The notes under the pieces were generated by a model, which saw only the letters and a program-made list of their open reading frames with translations, ran no database searches and was not told where the DNA came from. The translations under genes and the position numbers were made by a program. DNA of 64,000 nt from Euglena gracilis (lineage: Eukaryota; Euglenida; Euglenophyceae; Euglenales): assembly GCA_039621445.1 (NCBI GenBank), contig CP154955.1, positions 15,002,465 through 15,066,464 on the forward strand, written 5' to 3'. How positions within the stretch are numbered: the stretch's first letter is position 1; the number at the start of each line of letters is the position of its first letter. This document shows positions 27,101-41,925 of the stretch, in pieces.

Positions 27101-28204
27101 GAGTGCCCACTCAGCCTGACCCTCCACCCCTCGGGGGGGGGGGGGGGCGGGGAGGGGGTGAATGCCAAATTTGCCATTGGCATTGGCATTGACACGTCGT
27201 TTCAAGAGTTGTTTTGTGAATCTTCGGTGCCCCGCATCTCAAAAAAACCAGGCACACCTGGGCGGGGGGGACCGTGATACGCTGCCGGCGCAGGTAATCT
27301 CGTGCTGGGCGGTCACAATCCACGAGGTGGTACTTCCTACCAGTGACCAGACAGAGCTGGCCTCCGCTCAAAATGGCACCCACTGGTAGCCACGAGTGCC
27401 ACAGGGGAGAGGGCATCACTTTTCACTGCTTGTTTGCTTTAAAAACTGTCTTCAAAAAGCATCCAAGTAATTGGAACAAACTTCGTTGTGAGCAAAGTAT
27501 TGGCCACAAGGTGGCGGTTTTGACACCTTCAAAAATTCCCATTTCAACCTTAAAAAAAGCATGCGGAAATCGCAAATGCAAATTTCGGTGTGTCCCAAAT
27601 CCTGCAAATTAGATGAAAAGCACACGCCACAAAAACAATTCTAAATTGTCCAGCACTGTCAAAAATGGGTAAGAAGAATATTGGCAGAAAGCGGGTGTCC
27701 AGATTTGCGCGATCTGGACACTTCATCTGGACCAGATCTGTGACCATTTCCCCCGATGGCAACGCAGGATGGCAAAATTGTCTTCTGTGAGGTTCTTCAT
27801 CGTAAAATATTGTAGAATAAATTTTCGGACCCCGCCCCCTGCCCCCTAAAGCTGTGTCCTAAACTGATCGCACTCTCCAGAATAAATGCACCTCGTGTCT
27901 CTGAATAAAAGGCAGATCTTACAGAAGCTTTCACACTTGGAGTATTCCTGTGAATTCGCCATCGTCATCCGTGAACAACCCAAACATAAAATTATTGTGG
28001 GGATACATTTGACAAGGCATGATAAAATCCCCACCACAAGACAACACCTGCCATACAGCACGAGGTCCAGCCCTACGTTGAGGTGAGCCACCGTGACCGG
28101 CCTCCCTCGGGTTGCTCCCGGGGCCCCTGGGATGCCAAACGAGAAACCTCCAAAAGACGCACAACAATACTTAACTTCCTGCAAGGGTAAACCAGAATTG
28201 CGAA

Positions 28205-28235
<31 letters not shown>

Positions 28236-30540
28236 CATGAAAAAGACAAAAGCCCCCGTCAGAAAAGGGGCAACCCCACACAATGGGGTTCAGGGGGGGG
28301 GGGCACCTTGGCCCAGCAGCGCCACGTGGCGTTTCAGCAGTGTGCCCCCCCGGGGTGGCGGGCCGGGGGTCTTGGGCTCGGAGATCATCAGCGTGCCGTC
28401 TTCGGGGAAGAACACGATGACCACCTGAGGAAGGGTGAGGGCGTTGAGGGTCGGGCGTTGGCGGGCGCGGCTACGAGTGGCAAGTTCCGGGAAATCCATA
28501 GGCGCCACTGCAGTACCATGAAGGTCAATCTCAATGTGGATGTGGTACTTGTTCGTGGATGTGGCACCGGTGGCACAGGGGGGTCATGGGTCAGGGGGGC
28601 GGCCCCACCCTGCGGATGCCGCCCGCCACGGGGTCGTCCCATTGGTGGTCCCGGAAGTAGCCGTAGAACCGCAGCGGGGGGTCCGGGGCCTCCACGGGGG
28701 GCGCCTCCGGGAACATGGCATCCGCCGTGTGTGCCTGGAAGGGCCACCGCACCGGGAGAGGGTGGCGGAGAGTGGGACGTGAGTGTCAGTGACCCGGGGA
28801 GGCGATTGGAGGAACGCTGGGGGGGGGGTACCAAAACTGCAGGTTTTGCACTACATTCGAGCGATTCACTGGTCCCATATGGAGGCTTCACTTTTGGGTC
28901 CTAACTTTGGGGAAACTCGGCTGCGTTCAAATTTGGGAACGGCTGACTCGGTCCCGAACCCCCCGGAAATGAGGTCATACGTTATCGCCGGAAGGGGGGT
29001 CCTGGGTGCCAACCGCCCATCATCGCTGCAAGCATCCCCCCTGAGGGCTGGCGAGAATCGAGCGTGTGCCGGCCATGCCTTCTTCCTCCAGCCGTTTAAA
29101 CGCTGTATTCGATGGTAAGAAATACACGTGACTTCCATCCATCATTATTAAATTGGCATGCTCCAAGTACAGCTTGAGTAGTTTAGGGTGGGGAGAGGTG
29201 GCTTGGGTTTGCACTGAGTCAGTTCAGTCCCCCCCCCAAACGCAGCCCCCGCCGCTGCCACAGCTCACGCCTCTTCCAGCCGGGCGACGCTGTCGAAGTC
29301 TGGCTTCGCCGCGCGGTGGCTCCGCGTGAGGGGGAGGCGGGTCTGCCACATCGACTGGGTCTTCCGGTGGCTCTCTGCAGGAGCGGCAAGGACTTGGATG
29401 AGGATTGGATGAGGGTGGGGGGGAGTCGGGGGGTTGGAACGGAGACGCAACGGGGACACTAGAGGCAAGGGCTCAGGCAGGCTCGTATGGGAATCTCGGA
29501 GGAGGGGGGAGTGGAGGGACCCCCCTTCAAAACTGGGGGGGGGGGACCCCCCTCCTACCTCCAGTTTTCAGTTGCCGAACTTTCAAAGTTTCAGTGCAAA
29601 ATTTCGGCCGTTTTTTGGGGGTCAAAAAATCAATTCTTCTGAAATTTCTCAAAAATGGTGGGGAACCAAAGGAAACGCCCGGAGACATAAATTGAAGTCG
29701 CTAAAAAGCCCCATCTGGCAGTATTTTGATTTCCCCGCAAATCCCCGCCTTGCCCGAGTTATGACCATTTTTTCGACCAATTCTGGCCATTTTGCCAAAA
29801 TTTCATATTGAGCCCCAAGAGGTCTTAAAATACACACCCGGCACGAAGCACCGGAAGACCTTGTTTTTTGCCCCGCAGAGGAGGAGGGGGGGACCCCCTA
29901 CCACCTTACCCCCCCCTACCACCTACCTCATGTCTGCGGAGCTTCCCATACAACCCTGGGTTCAGGGGAAGGTTTTTTTTTTTGGCGTTGGGAAGCAGAA
30001 GGTCAGCATTTAAGTTCGGGGTTTTGGCGGAGTTGGGAATGGGGTCTGAGAGAAACGAGATCTGAGAGGAATGAAAGTCAGGAACAGGACCAGGGTGGGA
30101 ACAAGAGCTTTGGAGAGGGCGGCAGGGTGGGAGGGGTTCTGGTGTCTTGCCATTTCTTGTCAACAATGAACCCATTCACTCTGATGTATTCACCGCCGTT
30201 CCGCGGCGCCATCGCCGGTGGCACAATTGACGATTCGCCCAGTCCCATCTCCACCCCCCCCGGACACGGCCCCGCACCGCGCATCGAGACGTCCTCCCAG
30301 CTCTGTCCCGGCGCCTTGTACACGTCGGCCACCGCGGGCAAGCACCTATGGTCATCCAGAATCCCTGACCCAGTCACGCCCAGTCACACTCAGCCACACC
30401 GAGTCACGTCCAGTCACACCCAGTCACACCCAGTCACGCTAAATCACGCCAGTTACACCCAGTCACGCCCAGTCATTTCACAGGGGCTTGACCGTGGGGC
30501 CGCGGGGCGGCACATGCTCCACGAACCGCATCGCCTGCAT
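12744..30540 (-). CDS. EFHC1/EFHC2 (Rib72)-like axonemal protein: three DM10 domains plus an EF-hand; 23 exons, about 726 aa
   Basis: Exons: 30540-30482, 30345-30278, 29374-29271, 28734-28609, 28424-28307, 28105-28048, 27336-27258, 26615-26522, 24853-24734, 22958-22891, 22440-22360, 22015-21994, 21236-21130, 20703-20623, 20062-19943, 18769-18642, 17846-17779, 16064-15988, 15505-15354, 14885-14767, 13999-13929, 13434-13333, 12902-12744. The chosen ATG opens MQAMRFVEHV, and intron phases agree throughout. DM10-1 is at about residues 95-200 (PPLRFYGYF, VVIVFFPEDGTLMISEP, YGRKYHLVDCD). DM10-2 is at 262-365 (AVLRFSAAWD, LRYTLKFFPADS, NAGVDPFRL, GRRLLLYDADGFTRDWY). DM10-3 is at 455-565 (CILRFSAQ, RRFVITFYMTDGSVQ, RNSG, WDDFHVGAVVKL). 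FGSEEDVLHN is the linker before DM10-3. A degenerate EF-hand loop (NADHGRHVLVSE) spans residues 615-626. Family members are microtubule inner proteins of ciliary doublets. The weakest points are exon 8 (26.6 kb), the last exon, and two non-GT-AG junctions. A donor at 12804 could instead extend the protein into exons at 11.57 and 11.14 kb. Confidence 0.88.
13021..13099. repeat. (CA)n microsatellite in the last EFHC intron
   Basis: CA run preceded by GCGCGC. Confidence 0.9.
14467..14530. repeat. Interstitial telomere-like tract
   Basis: CCCTAGCCCTAACCCTAACC, then AACCCAAACCCTAAACCC. Similar short tracts occur at about 17110-17130, 17203-17225, 24715, 26025-26040 and 34050. Confidence 0.7.
15076..15182. 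repeat. Compound trinucleotide array ATC-ACC-AGC-ATC
   Basis: ATC units, then ACC, then about 14 AGC units, then ATC again. Intronic, between EFHC exons at 15.35 and 14.89 kb. Confidence 0.95.
15638..15816. repeat. TTGTG pentanucleotide array with higher-order CTGTGCTGTG units
   Basis: TTGTG repeats broken three times by the same TGCTGTGCTGTG variant, suggesting a longer duplicated unit. Confidence 0.95.
16270..16796. repeat. Long tetranucleotide array (TGCA)n then (TGTA)n
   Basis: About 525 bp. Begins as ATGC repeats, then becomes ATGT repeats with rare GCATG reversions. Open in all frames, so it gives false ORFs. Confidence 0.97.
16855..17480. mobile_element. Dispersed element B, copy 1, with central foldback
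   Basis: Left module: GGGGGCTTCACATTTGG followed by TTTTTGGGGGTGGCCTCGA. Right module: CTGAATGGCACCATCGTCTG and CTTTATATTTGGGAC. Both modules recur at 36.06-36.66 kb. The centre (17025-17287) is a nested inverted repeat. Confidence 0.7.
17025..17287. repeat. Large nested inverted repeat with TTAGGG-like core arms
   Basis: Outer arms: GGCAGCCGCCAACTAAAGGA and the complement of TCCTTAAGTTGGAGGCTGCC. Inner arms: GGCGGCAAAATTTTTTTTT...AGTAGGGTTAGGGTTA and the matching TAACCCTAACCCTATT...TTTTTGCCGCC. A perfect 15-bp sub-hairpin lies at 17038-17076. Confidence 0.85.
18880..19135. repeat. Dispersed CAGTCAGTCACTTT repeats
   Basis: AAACCAGTCAGTCACTTTCC, AAACCAGTCAGTCGCTTT, AAACCAGTCAGTCACTCTG and AAACCAGTCAGTCACC recur in one intron with poly-C/G runs. 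Confidence 0.7.
19682..19770 (+). repeat. Dispersed repeat family A, copy 2
   Basis: Same orientation as the copy at 2522-2611 and about 90% identical by eye. It lies inside the EFHC intron between the exons at 19.94 and 18.77 kb. Confidence 0.85.
20195..20480. repeat. AT-rich low-complexity tract
   Basis: TATATATA, TTTATTTA and ATAATAAT sequence in an EFHC intron, with an ACTATATATATAGT palindrome. Confidence 0.85.
24060..24150. repeat. Repeat family C (ATTGCGGAA-type), copy 1
   Basis: Degenerate TTGCGGAAA units ending in ATTGCGGTATCAATTTCCCC. The end is shared with 53940-54172. Confidence 0.7.
24894..25392. repeat. (ATATAC/ATATGC)n hexanucleotide satellite
   Basis: About 500 bp of TA-rich hexamer repeats between two EFHC exons. 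Confidence 0.95.
30370..30480. repeat. CAGTCACGCC/CAGTCACACC 10-bp array at an intron 5' end
   Basis: About ten imperfect copies. The right edge coincides with the donor of the first EFHC exon. The terminal CACGCCCAGTCATTTCA also occurs at 22180-22197. Confidence 0.85.
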
Positions 30541-30747
30541 CGCAGTAGAGGCCCGCGAGTGTCGCTCACAACGGTGCCCGTCGAGACGCCATATTAGGGG
30601 AGTGGGAAGAGGGGTGGCTGGCTGTGCCATGAGGGGGTTGGGGCTCTTGTGGCCGCAAATGTGCGTGTCTGCGGGCAAAGAACAAGCACAAGCTCGACCT
30701 CAGAACAAGGACCAGGGAAAGGGACCGTGTTCCGGGACTTTCGTGAA

Positions 30748-30803
30748 GGACCTGGCCGGGCTGGGTACACTTGGCCTGGCCGGGCTGGGTACACTTGGCC
30801 TGC
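30748..30803. repeat. 24-bp direct duplication
   Basis: TGGCCGGGCTGGGTACACTT repeated head to tail, upstream of the EFHC start codon. Confidence 0.85.
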
Positions 30804-31571
30804 GGTGGCCCACAACAATGCACCCCCTGGGTCTGCTGAACAGCGGCCCTGGCGATAAGCAGCGGCAAGAGCCGTTTTTGCAGGCTATTGGATTGGGCAA
30901 GCGAGCAGGGAAAAATTGGCCAACTTGCTTGGAGAAAGCAGGGATTTTTTCTGGAAAGGTGCAGTGTTGGCAACAAATTTTTTACCGAATGTCTACAAAC
31001 CTTTCAGAATATGCGGGGTTCAGAAAAATCATGAGAATGGAAGCGGTTCGGTTGCATCAAAATACAAACTTTTGAACAAAAATAACGATAATTCCTTTCA
31101 ACTCTGCTTTGTAAAAAAAAAAAAAAACAAAAAAAATAAAAAAAAATAAAAAAAAACAAAAAACAACAAAGCCAAAGTTGGCAGTGAATTCTTTAAATTT
31201 GCAACTGGGATGACAAACCATTACTGTCACGTCACTTCTAATGAGGGCAATTATCAAACATTCAAGACATCAACTTCTACGAAGTCTTCTCCATGTTGAC
31301 AATCCAGCAAAAAAAAGCCTCGGGGCGACATACGTCTGCAAGGTGAGGAGGATGGTAGGCTCTGATCGCAACGGGGCCAACTCCCGGCATCCCGGGGACC
31401 CCTGAGCCCTTACCAGCAGGTGGGCAAAAAATTCACTCCAGGGCATACAATACAGCACAGTGGGCCAGCACAGAAGTGGGGAGGGTGGAAATGTTGCTAG
31501 CCAATCGACACAGCGGGTGAATGGGGAGCAGTGTTTGAAGCACTTGGGCAGGCGGGCCGCGCCGTCGAGGG

Positions 31572-35821
<4,250 letters not shown>

Positions 35822-36059
35822 GGGCCCGGTCTGGCCCGCCGACGCCCCCCCTCGGGGATCGCTGTGGGGAGGGACGAGGTTGGGACAGCGCCGAGAACAA
35901 CCTGCGTTGGTGGTGCTGCGTATCATCTGTGATTTGTACACCCCCCTTTGCCCACCGGGGAGGGGGTCGTACACGCCCCCCCCCAACCTGCAACCTCCGA
36001 CTGGGGGGGGGGTACGAGTAGGTGCCAAAAAAAAACCCGCCGGTGTCATCCAACCGAGA

Positions 36060-36660
36060 CACATTGGAGGTAAACCCCCCCCAAATATAAAGTCCCCCCC
36101 AAATACAAAGCCCCCAGGAGTTTGGTTTTGCCACCCAAATATTAAGCCCCCCCCCCCCTGACGTGGAGCCAGACGCTGGTGCTATTCAGGAAAAAGAAGA
36201 AATTTCTGGTGAAAAAAAATTGGATACAACACTTTTTCACCAGAAATGCTTATTTTGGATGATAACTGCACATTGTTTTTTGCACACCATGATTGTATTC
36301 TGGTCGCCCCCTGATTCCTGCTCTATTGGGAAATTGTGCTGAAATTTGCCGTTGCTGCTGTTGCTGGTTTTGTGCATTTGGCGGTCAATGGGTATCTCTT
36401 CTGCACTAGAATTTCTTGAAAAAGATACCCCCCACACTGTCCCAGTGCCCCCCGCCGCGAAATACAAAAGCCCCCCTGGCTTCAGAATTGGACAGGATTT
36501 CAAGATCCTCAGAGGGGGCTTTATTTCTGGGGGGGGCTTTATATTTGGGAGGGGGGAGGAATCAAACTTTTTTGGGGTGGCCTCTGTGACCTTCGGCGGC
36601 TTTCAGTTGTGACCAAATACCAGATTTTATACCAGATTTTTGTTGTGTGCCTCCCTTTTT
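36060..36660. mobile_element. Dispersed element B, copy 2, rearranged
   Basis: The left block 36105-36250 is the reverse complement of the right module at 17.31-17.43 kb (CTGAATAGCACCAGCGTCTG). The right block 36507-36625 matches the left module. CCCCAAATATAAAG and CTTTATATTTGGG motifs lie in inverted orientation at the two sides. Confidence 0.7.
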
Positions 36661-37052
36661 TTGAAAATGGTGCCTGATGTAACTTCTGCGCGTGTGTGCA
36701 TAAAATGTTTTTCATCAGAGAAACACGAAACTTCGCAAACTGGCTTTTGCAATTCGATGGTAAGAGACGATGGTTGGCCCTCATACAACAGAATGGGGAG
36801 CCACCGCGCTACCGTGCTTCTGCAGAGGAGAGCTCGATAGTAGCAAGCTGCCTGACGACCGAGGCACCACCGAAGTCAATCGGGTGATGGTTAGATGAAA
36901 CACAGGAGTGAGTGTCTGACGGGTTGAACGTGGTGGGGGGAGAGGCATGGAGAAGGCTTCGGTGTTAATCTGCAGAACCAAACACTCATTTTGAAGGTCA
37001 ATAGATAAACCGCACAGGCTGTCACGCACACACCTGGCCGCTGGTCTGTCCA

Positions 37053-37098
<46 letters not shown>

Positions 37099-37387
37099 CG
37101 CGCACACATGTGTTCACAGACATAGCATGTGTGTGCACCTGTGCGCACACTACTAAAATGACGGCAGATTTGTGCAGGCCTTATTAAGGGATGTATTTCT
37201 CAAGAATGCATAAAAGATGATGATAAATGGCGCAATCTCCATTCCGAAATGTACGTCTCTGACAAAACTCGCACACAGGCACACTAACAGACAACGACAA
37301 CTACAAATGAAAACGTCCAGCGAAGCCTGAGAGCCAGTGACATGGATGGGCGTGGGGCCCGAACTCGAACCCAATGACGTGCCAAAC

Positions 37388-37560
37388 TCACAGCTCGGTC
37401 GCCCGCTGCAGCTCCGGCGGCACGCCAAGGAGCCCCCGGGCGGTTCCCAGGATGGGGACGGCAGGGGCGGAGTGCTTCCAGGCTGGGGTCCCGGCCCGGG
37501 TGGTCGGGGGCACCCTTGGAACCGCGGTGAGGAGTGGTACCCCCCCTTGTCGTTGACACG
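37388..37560 (-). CDS. Possible terminal exon, unassigned
   Basis: The minus-strand frame reads VPPTTRAGTPAWKHSAPAVP, then GTARGLLGVPPELQRATEL followed by a stop at 37388. GC-rich and gap-free, but all three minus frames are open here. No recognised domain. Confidence 0.2.
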
Positions 37561-37880
37561 CCAATGTTCCAGGAGAGTGCCGTTGACACGGGGGTGTGTC
37601 AACGACGCGCCATGTCAATGTCACTGTGATTCAAGAGGTGGTGTTCCAGAAAAGTGTCGTTGACACGGGGGGTGTGTCAACGACACGCCGTGTCAACGAC
37701 AAGGGGGGGGGAGGTAGGACTTGCCCCCCCCAACGCAGTGACTTGCCTCGCACCCATGGTAGGACTTGCCCCCAACGCAAGTCACCACGTTGGGGGCAAG
37801 TCGGGCAGGTCCCACCACGGGTGCGCGGCGAGTTACCACCTCACACTCATGGTAGGACTTGCCCCCGACCCCATAACGTG
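37545..37880. repeat. GTCGTTGACAC inverted repeats followed by GGTAGGACTTGCCCCC repeats
   Basis: At least six CGTTGACAC/GTGTCAACG occurrences at 37545-37705 in both orientations. Then GTAGGACTTGCCCCC appears three times at 37711-37868 along with CAAGTC complements. Confidence 0.8.
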
Positions 37881-38061
37881 AGGCCAGAGGAGCCAGAAGG
37901 GGGCACACCTGGTCAGGCGGTCCCCCCCCCAAAAAAAAACTTTCATAAGAGTTGGAAGGCTGGGGGGAGGGGCTCTGGGGGAGCGGCACCCTCCGGGCCG
38001 GGGGCGGGATGCCGGTCTGGTTGCCGGTGTGGGGGATGAGCACCATGCCGGGGCCAGGGTT

Positions 38062-38350
38062 TTTTTTTAAGACCGCGGGGGGGGGGGCGGTGCCCACCCA
38101 CGCACCCACCCACCCCCTGGGGCAGGGCCCCCCGGGGGAGGGGGGGGGGTCAGGGGGACCCACCCACTTTTGCCCAAAAATGGCCAAAATGCTGAAAATA
38201 GCACCTTTTCAAAAAAATTTGGCGCCTTCTGCGCCTAAAAAGATTACCCACCAGCCCCTACCCTCCCCCCCCCCCCGGGAGTCCAAGGGACCTACCTACC
38301 CACCCTTCCCCCCCCCCCGGGAGGGGGTCCAAGATTAAAAAAACCTCTGG
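38062..38350 (-). mobile_element. Intronic element D, copy 1
   Basis: On the minus strand it starts TTTTTTTAATCTTGGACCCC and ends GCGGTCTTAAAAAAAAACC. The interior (plus strand) has TTTTCAAAAAAATTTGGCGC then CTTCTGCGCC. Confidence 0.65.
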
Positions 38351-38640
38351 CCGGGGGGCAGCCCGTTGGACCGGCCGGGTGGCGCGGCGCTTGGGGCGGA
38401 GGACGAGGAGGACGAGGCAGTGGCGGCGGCCGCCGCCGCCGCAGCAGCGCCCGGAGTGGCGGCGGGGGAGGCGGGTGAGGGGGCCGGGGGGCGGAAGGCG
38501 GAGGCCGGGGGGCAGGGTGGGGGCTGGCAGGTGGCGGGCGGCAGGGTTGGGGCGGCGGACGGGACGGGGGTGGGGGCGGGGGAGGGCAGGTGGGGCCCGG
38601 CAACGTGGGCAGACCCCCCCATCCAGCCCCCACCTGCTTG
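38347..38640 (-). CDS. Pro/Ala/Ser-rich disordered exon candidate
   Basis: On the minus strand the frame reads Pro- and Ala-rich sequence with a run of nine alanines followed by serines. It has a strong GC bias and no stop for about 290 bp. It could be a disordered linker exon; the opposite strand also stays open, so the coding claim is weak. Nearby minus-strand fragments that could belong to the same gene are MVLIPHTGNQTGIPPPARR (about 38.04-37.98 kb) and GSGAALMDRTLNVVAACAPP (about 38.91-38.84 kb). Confidence 0.3.
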
Positions 38641-39146
38641 ATCAATTCCACAAGCAAAAAAAACACTAACTTTGAAACTTTTTAGCATTTTTTTTTGCAA
38701 TTGCTAATTTGCAAAAAAAACACAAAAAAAACACAAAAAAACGCGCATTTTGTTGGACCCTGCTGGGGACATCGTATCTTTGATATGCACTGTGGAGGGG
38801 CGGTCTGGCTGGGGTTGGCGATGGGGGAAACGGGGGTGGGTTCGGGGGGCGGCGCACAGGCGGCCACCACGTTCAGCGTGCGGTCCATCAACGCGGCACC
38901 GCTGCCCATCCCGCAGTGCCGGAGGGAGGGGAGAGGGGAGCATATTCACTTAAATCTTAAATAGCACAGATTCACTTAAAGTGGGAGGGGGGGGCACGTT
39001 TCTCCCAGGCCCAAACCCACCCACCAACTTTTTTGTTCGAAAAAAATATACCAAAGCCGGGCTCCCTCCCGTCAATCGGCGGTGATGCATTTGTCGCTGC
39101 TTCCAGCAACGCAGGCAGGAACCCGCCCGGCCACGCCCCACCCCAC

Positions 39147-39272
39147 CCTATGGGCAGCGGGGGGGCCAGGCCCTGGGCCCAGCGCAACACGTCCGTCGCC
39201 AGCTGGCACTGCCGCTGTAGCATGGGGTCCTCGAGCACGACGCCCAGCGTGTGGAACACCACGCGCAGGCTG
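39147..39272 (-). CDS. Single internal exon, unassigned
   Basis: It lies between a CACACAG acceptor and an AGG|GTGGGG donor. It reads SLRVVFHTLGVVLEDPMLQR, then QCQLATDVLRWAQGLAPPLP. The composition is amphipathic and helical, like HEAT/ARM-type repeats, but no family is recognised. It probably belongs with other minus-strand exons between 37.4 and 39.3 kb. Confidence 0.5.
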
Positions 39273-39566
39273 CTGTGTGCCGTTGGCCTTTTGGCACCCA
39301 CTTGCCAGCGGAGCCCCCCCCCCTACGAGGACGGGTTGGAAACACCATGTTTTTTCAACCCCCCCCCGGTGCTTCCCCCACCAAGCCCACTCCACACTCC
39401 AACCCCCCCTCCACAATTGGAAGAAATCCCGACCTTAGCATGGAACGCTGAAGTGTGTTTGGTGTCTGTGTGCCAACCCCGGAGGGGGGGGGCACCCTGA
39501 ACTATGGAGGGAGTGCTCATGGCGCCCCCACCCCCACGGTGGGAGGTCGGTTTTGGGCAACGGTGC

Positions 39567-39602
39567 CTGCCAAGCCAAGCCAAGCCAAGCCAAGCCAAGC
39601 TG
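39567..39602. repeat. (CCAAG)n pentanucleotide
   Basis: Five to six CCAAG units. Confidence 0.9.
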
Positions 39603-40319
39603 GCCGACCAAGCCAATTATCCCTTGAAAAAATGGCCATCGCCCCAGCATTCGACCCCGGGGGGAGGGGGTTCGAGAATGCCCAACCTCCGTGCGGCCCA
39701 GAGCACACCCCCCCCCCAGGGGGTGACCTTCCTAAAAAACAAGCCTGACCACGTTGCGCTGCCGCCTCGTGTCGTCCACCCGCTGCCGTGCCGACGGCCG
39801 CCCCACCCCCATCACCTCTCCTTCTCCGTCACTATCCCCCTGCCATGACATTGTCATTATGCATTAGGCCCCGCTTTCCTTCCCCCATCCTCATCCCATC
39901 CATTCCGGAGCGGCGGGCGCCTGTGGAGGGCACCCGCAAAGAGTGTGAATCAGGCTGATTTACGAAGATGGCTGGTTGATTCTGGCGAAAGGGTGTCTGG
40001 CGTTTCAGATGCGACCCAATAAAAATCACACTCAAATTATCTGCTTGGGATGTGCTGGAATGACACGGGGCGAGATCGTTGTCTTTGTTTGGGGGAAGCT
40101 CTTCATTGTGCCCCCCTGACTGGATCACACCCCCAACGGGCACGCTGCTTTCATCTGAGGGGGGCGTTAATCCAAATGAGGAAATTTTCATTTAGGTTCC
40201 ATTGAGATCATGGCCCCTGTTCCACACAGCTGGGGGTCCTAGCCCCGTCGAGAGTGGCCTGACCAGCAGCCCCAAGAGGGGGGGGTCTACAGGGGGGGGG
40301 GGAAATGCGCTCGCCCGGC

Positions 40320-40790
40320 CTCGGAAAAAATGCGCAAAAATGCGCAAAAATGCGCAAAAATGCGCAAAAAAATGCGCAAAAAATGCGCATTTTTGGAAAA
40401 AATGCGCAAAAATGTGCAAAATCCGAGAAAAAATGCGCAAAAATCACGAAAATGCAAAAATTACCCAAAAACATGCAAAAATGGCACCAAATTTGAAGAA
40501 ATTGTGTAGAATAATGAGGAAAATGTACGTTTCAAAAAAAGTCAAAATTTTCAAATTTTTGCAAAAAATTGCAAAAATGGTCAAAAAAAATCGAAAAATT
40601 TTTGGAGAAATTTCACGAAAAAATGGTGCCAAAAAAAGCAAAAAAATATGGCTGAAAAAAAAGCGAAAAAATGCGAAAAAAATGAGAAAAAAATTGCGCA
40701 AAAAGAAAAAAAATGCGCATTTTTGGAAAATTTGAAAAAATGCGCAAAAAATGCGCAAAAATGCGAAAAAATGCGAAACGCATTTCCCCC
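40320..40790. repeat. AAAAATGCGC repeats and A-rich sequence
   Basis: A 10-bp unit repeated at 40326-40450 and 40735-40790, with a degenerate AAAAAT/GAAAAA tract between. No coding signal. Confidence 0.85.
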
Positions 40791-40807
40791 CCCCCCTGGG
40801 GTCTAGC

Positions 40808-41259
40808 TCAAACCAGCAGGACGCTAACAGGGGGGCGTCCGGCCAGGCTGACAGGCAGAATGCCATACGTCTCCAGGTGGGAGATGGCGTGGAAGAGGCC
40901 TGGGGAGGGGGGGGGAGAGGTGGTAAGCATGGGAAAGTCCCACAGCTTGCTTCCTCCAGGACACGAGCAGAGAAGAAAGCCAGGAATGTTGAGCAAACGT
41001 TGGTTGGTCGACACCTGACTAGCATTTTTCGAACTACCGGCATTATTTGTGGTGGAACTCCCCAGAACAAGAGCAACAAGTAGGTTTGGCGGCGGTGCCA
41101 ATGGGACGCGACAGTTCTGATGCGGCACGCACCGGCCACGACGGAGGGGTTGGCGTTGGTGAGGTCCGCGACGGACATGGCGGCGGTGCTGCAGCCCAGG
41201 GCGGTGGCCTTCACGGCGATGTCCACCATCACCATCAGCTCCCGGCCAGCCAGCTGCCG
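40808..41259 (-). CDS. C-terminal two exons of an unrecognised conserved-looking gene
   Basis: Exon 41259-41133 reads RQLAGRELMVMVDIAVKATA, then MSVADLTNANPSVVAG. It ends at a GTGCGT donor in phase 1. Exon 40899-40808 follows a CCCCAG acceptor, completes the Gly codon, reads LFHAISHLETYGILPVSLAG and then RPPVSVLLV, and stops with TGA. The join is seamless (72 codons), so the splice and stop are well supported although I cannot name the family. Upstream exons should lie above 41.27 kb. The intron just upstream ends in the repeat family described at 41268-41470, and one candidate donor (CAG|GTATAC) sits near 41.49 kb. Confidence 0.6.
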
Positions 41260-41267
41260 CTTGGATC

Positions 41268-41470
41268 AGGGGTTCTTAAAGACCGGGGGGGGGGAGGGGG
41301 GAGGGGGTCGGAACCCCCCCACCCACCCCCTTGGGTGCCCCCCCCCCCCCGGGGGTGGGGGGGGAGGAGGCGGGGGGGGGGGGGGGGGGGGGGGGCCAGT
41401 GAACCCACCTACCCTTCCCCACTCCCCCCCCGGAGGAGGGGGTCCAAGGCTAAAAAAAACCCTGGCTTGG
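41268..41470 (-). mobile_element. Intronic element D, copy 2 (short)
   Basis: Minus-strand start TTTTTTTTAGCCTTGGACCC, end CCCGGTCTTTAAGAACCCC. It ends 8 bp before a well-supported exon acceptor. Confidence 0.65.
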
Positions 41471-41544
41471 ATGTCTCTTCCGAGTGGAGGTATACCTGGG
41501 ATGCGGCGGGCCATGATGATGTACTACACGATATGCACACACAT

Positions 41545-41634
41545 ATATACAGTATGTAAATGTGTATGTGTGTGTATGTGTATGCGTATGCGTACGCGTA
41601 CATGTATGTGCATGTGTGTGTATGTGTATGGGTA

Positions 41635-41671
<37 letters not shown>

Positions 41672-41714
41672 GTGTGTGTATGTGTGTGTAAGTGTATGTG
41701 TATGCGTATGCGTA

Positions 41715-41763
<49 letters not shown>

Positions 41764-41894
41764 GTGTAAGTGTATGTGTATGTGTATGTGTACGTGTACG
41801 TGTACGTGTACATGTACGTGTATGTGTATGTGTACGTGTATGTGTATGTGTATGCGTATGCGTATGTGTATATGTATGTGTATGTGTACGTGTA

Positions 41895-41925
<31 letters not shown>

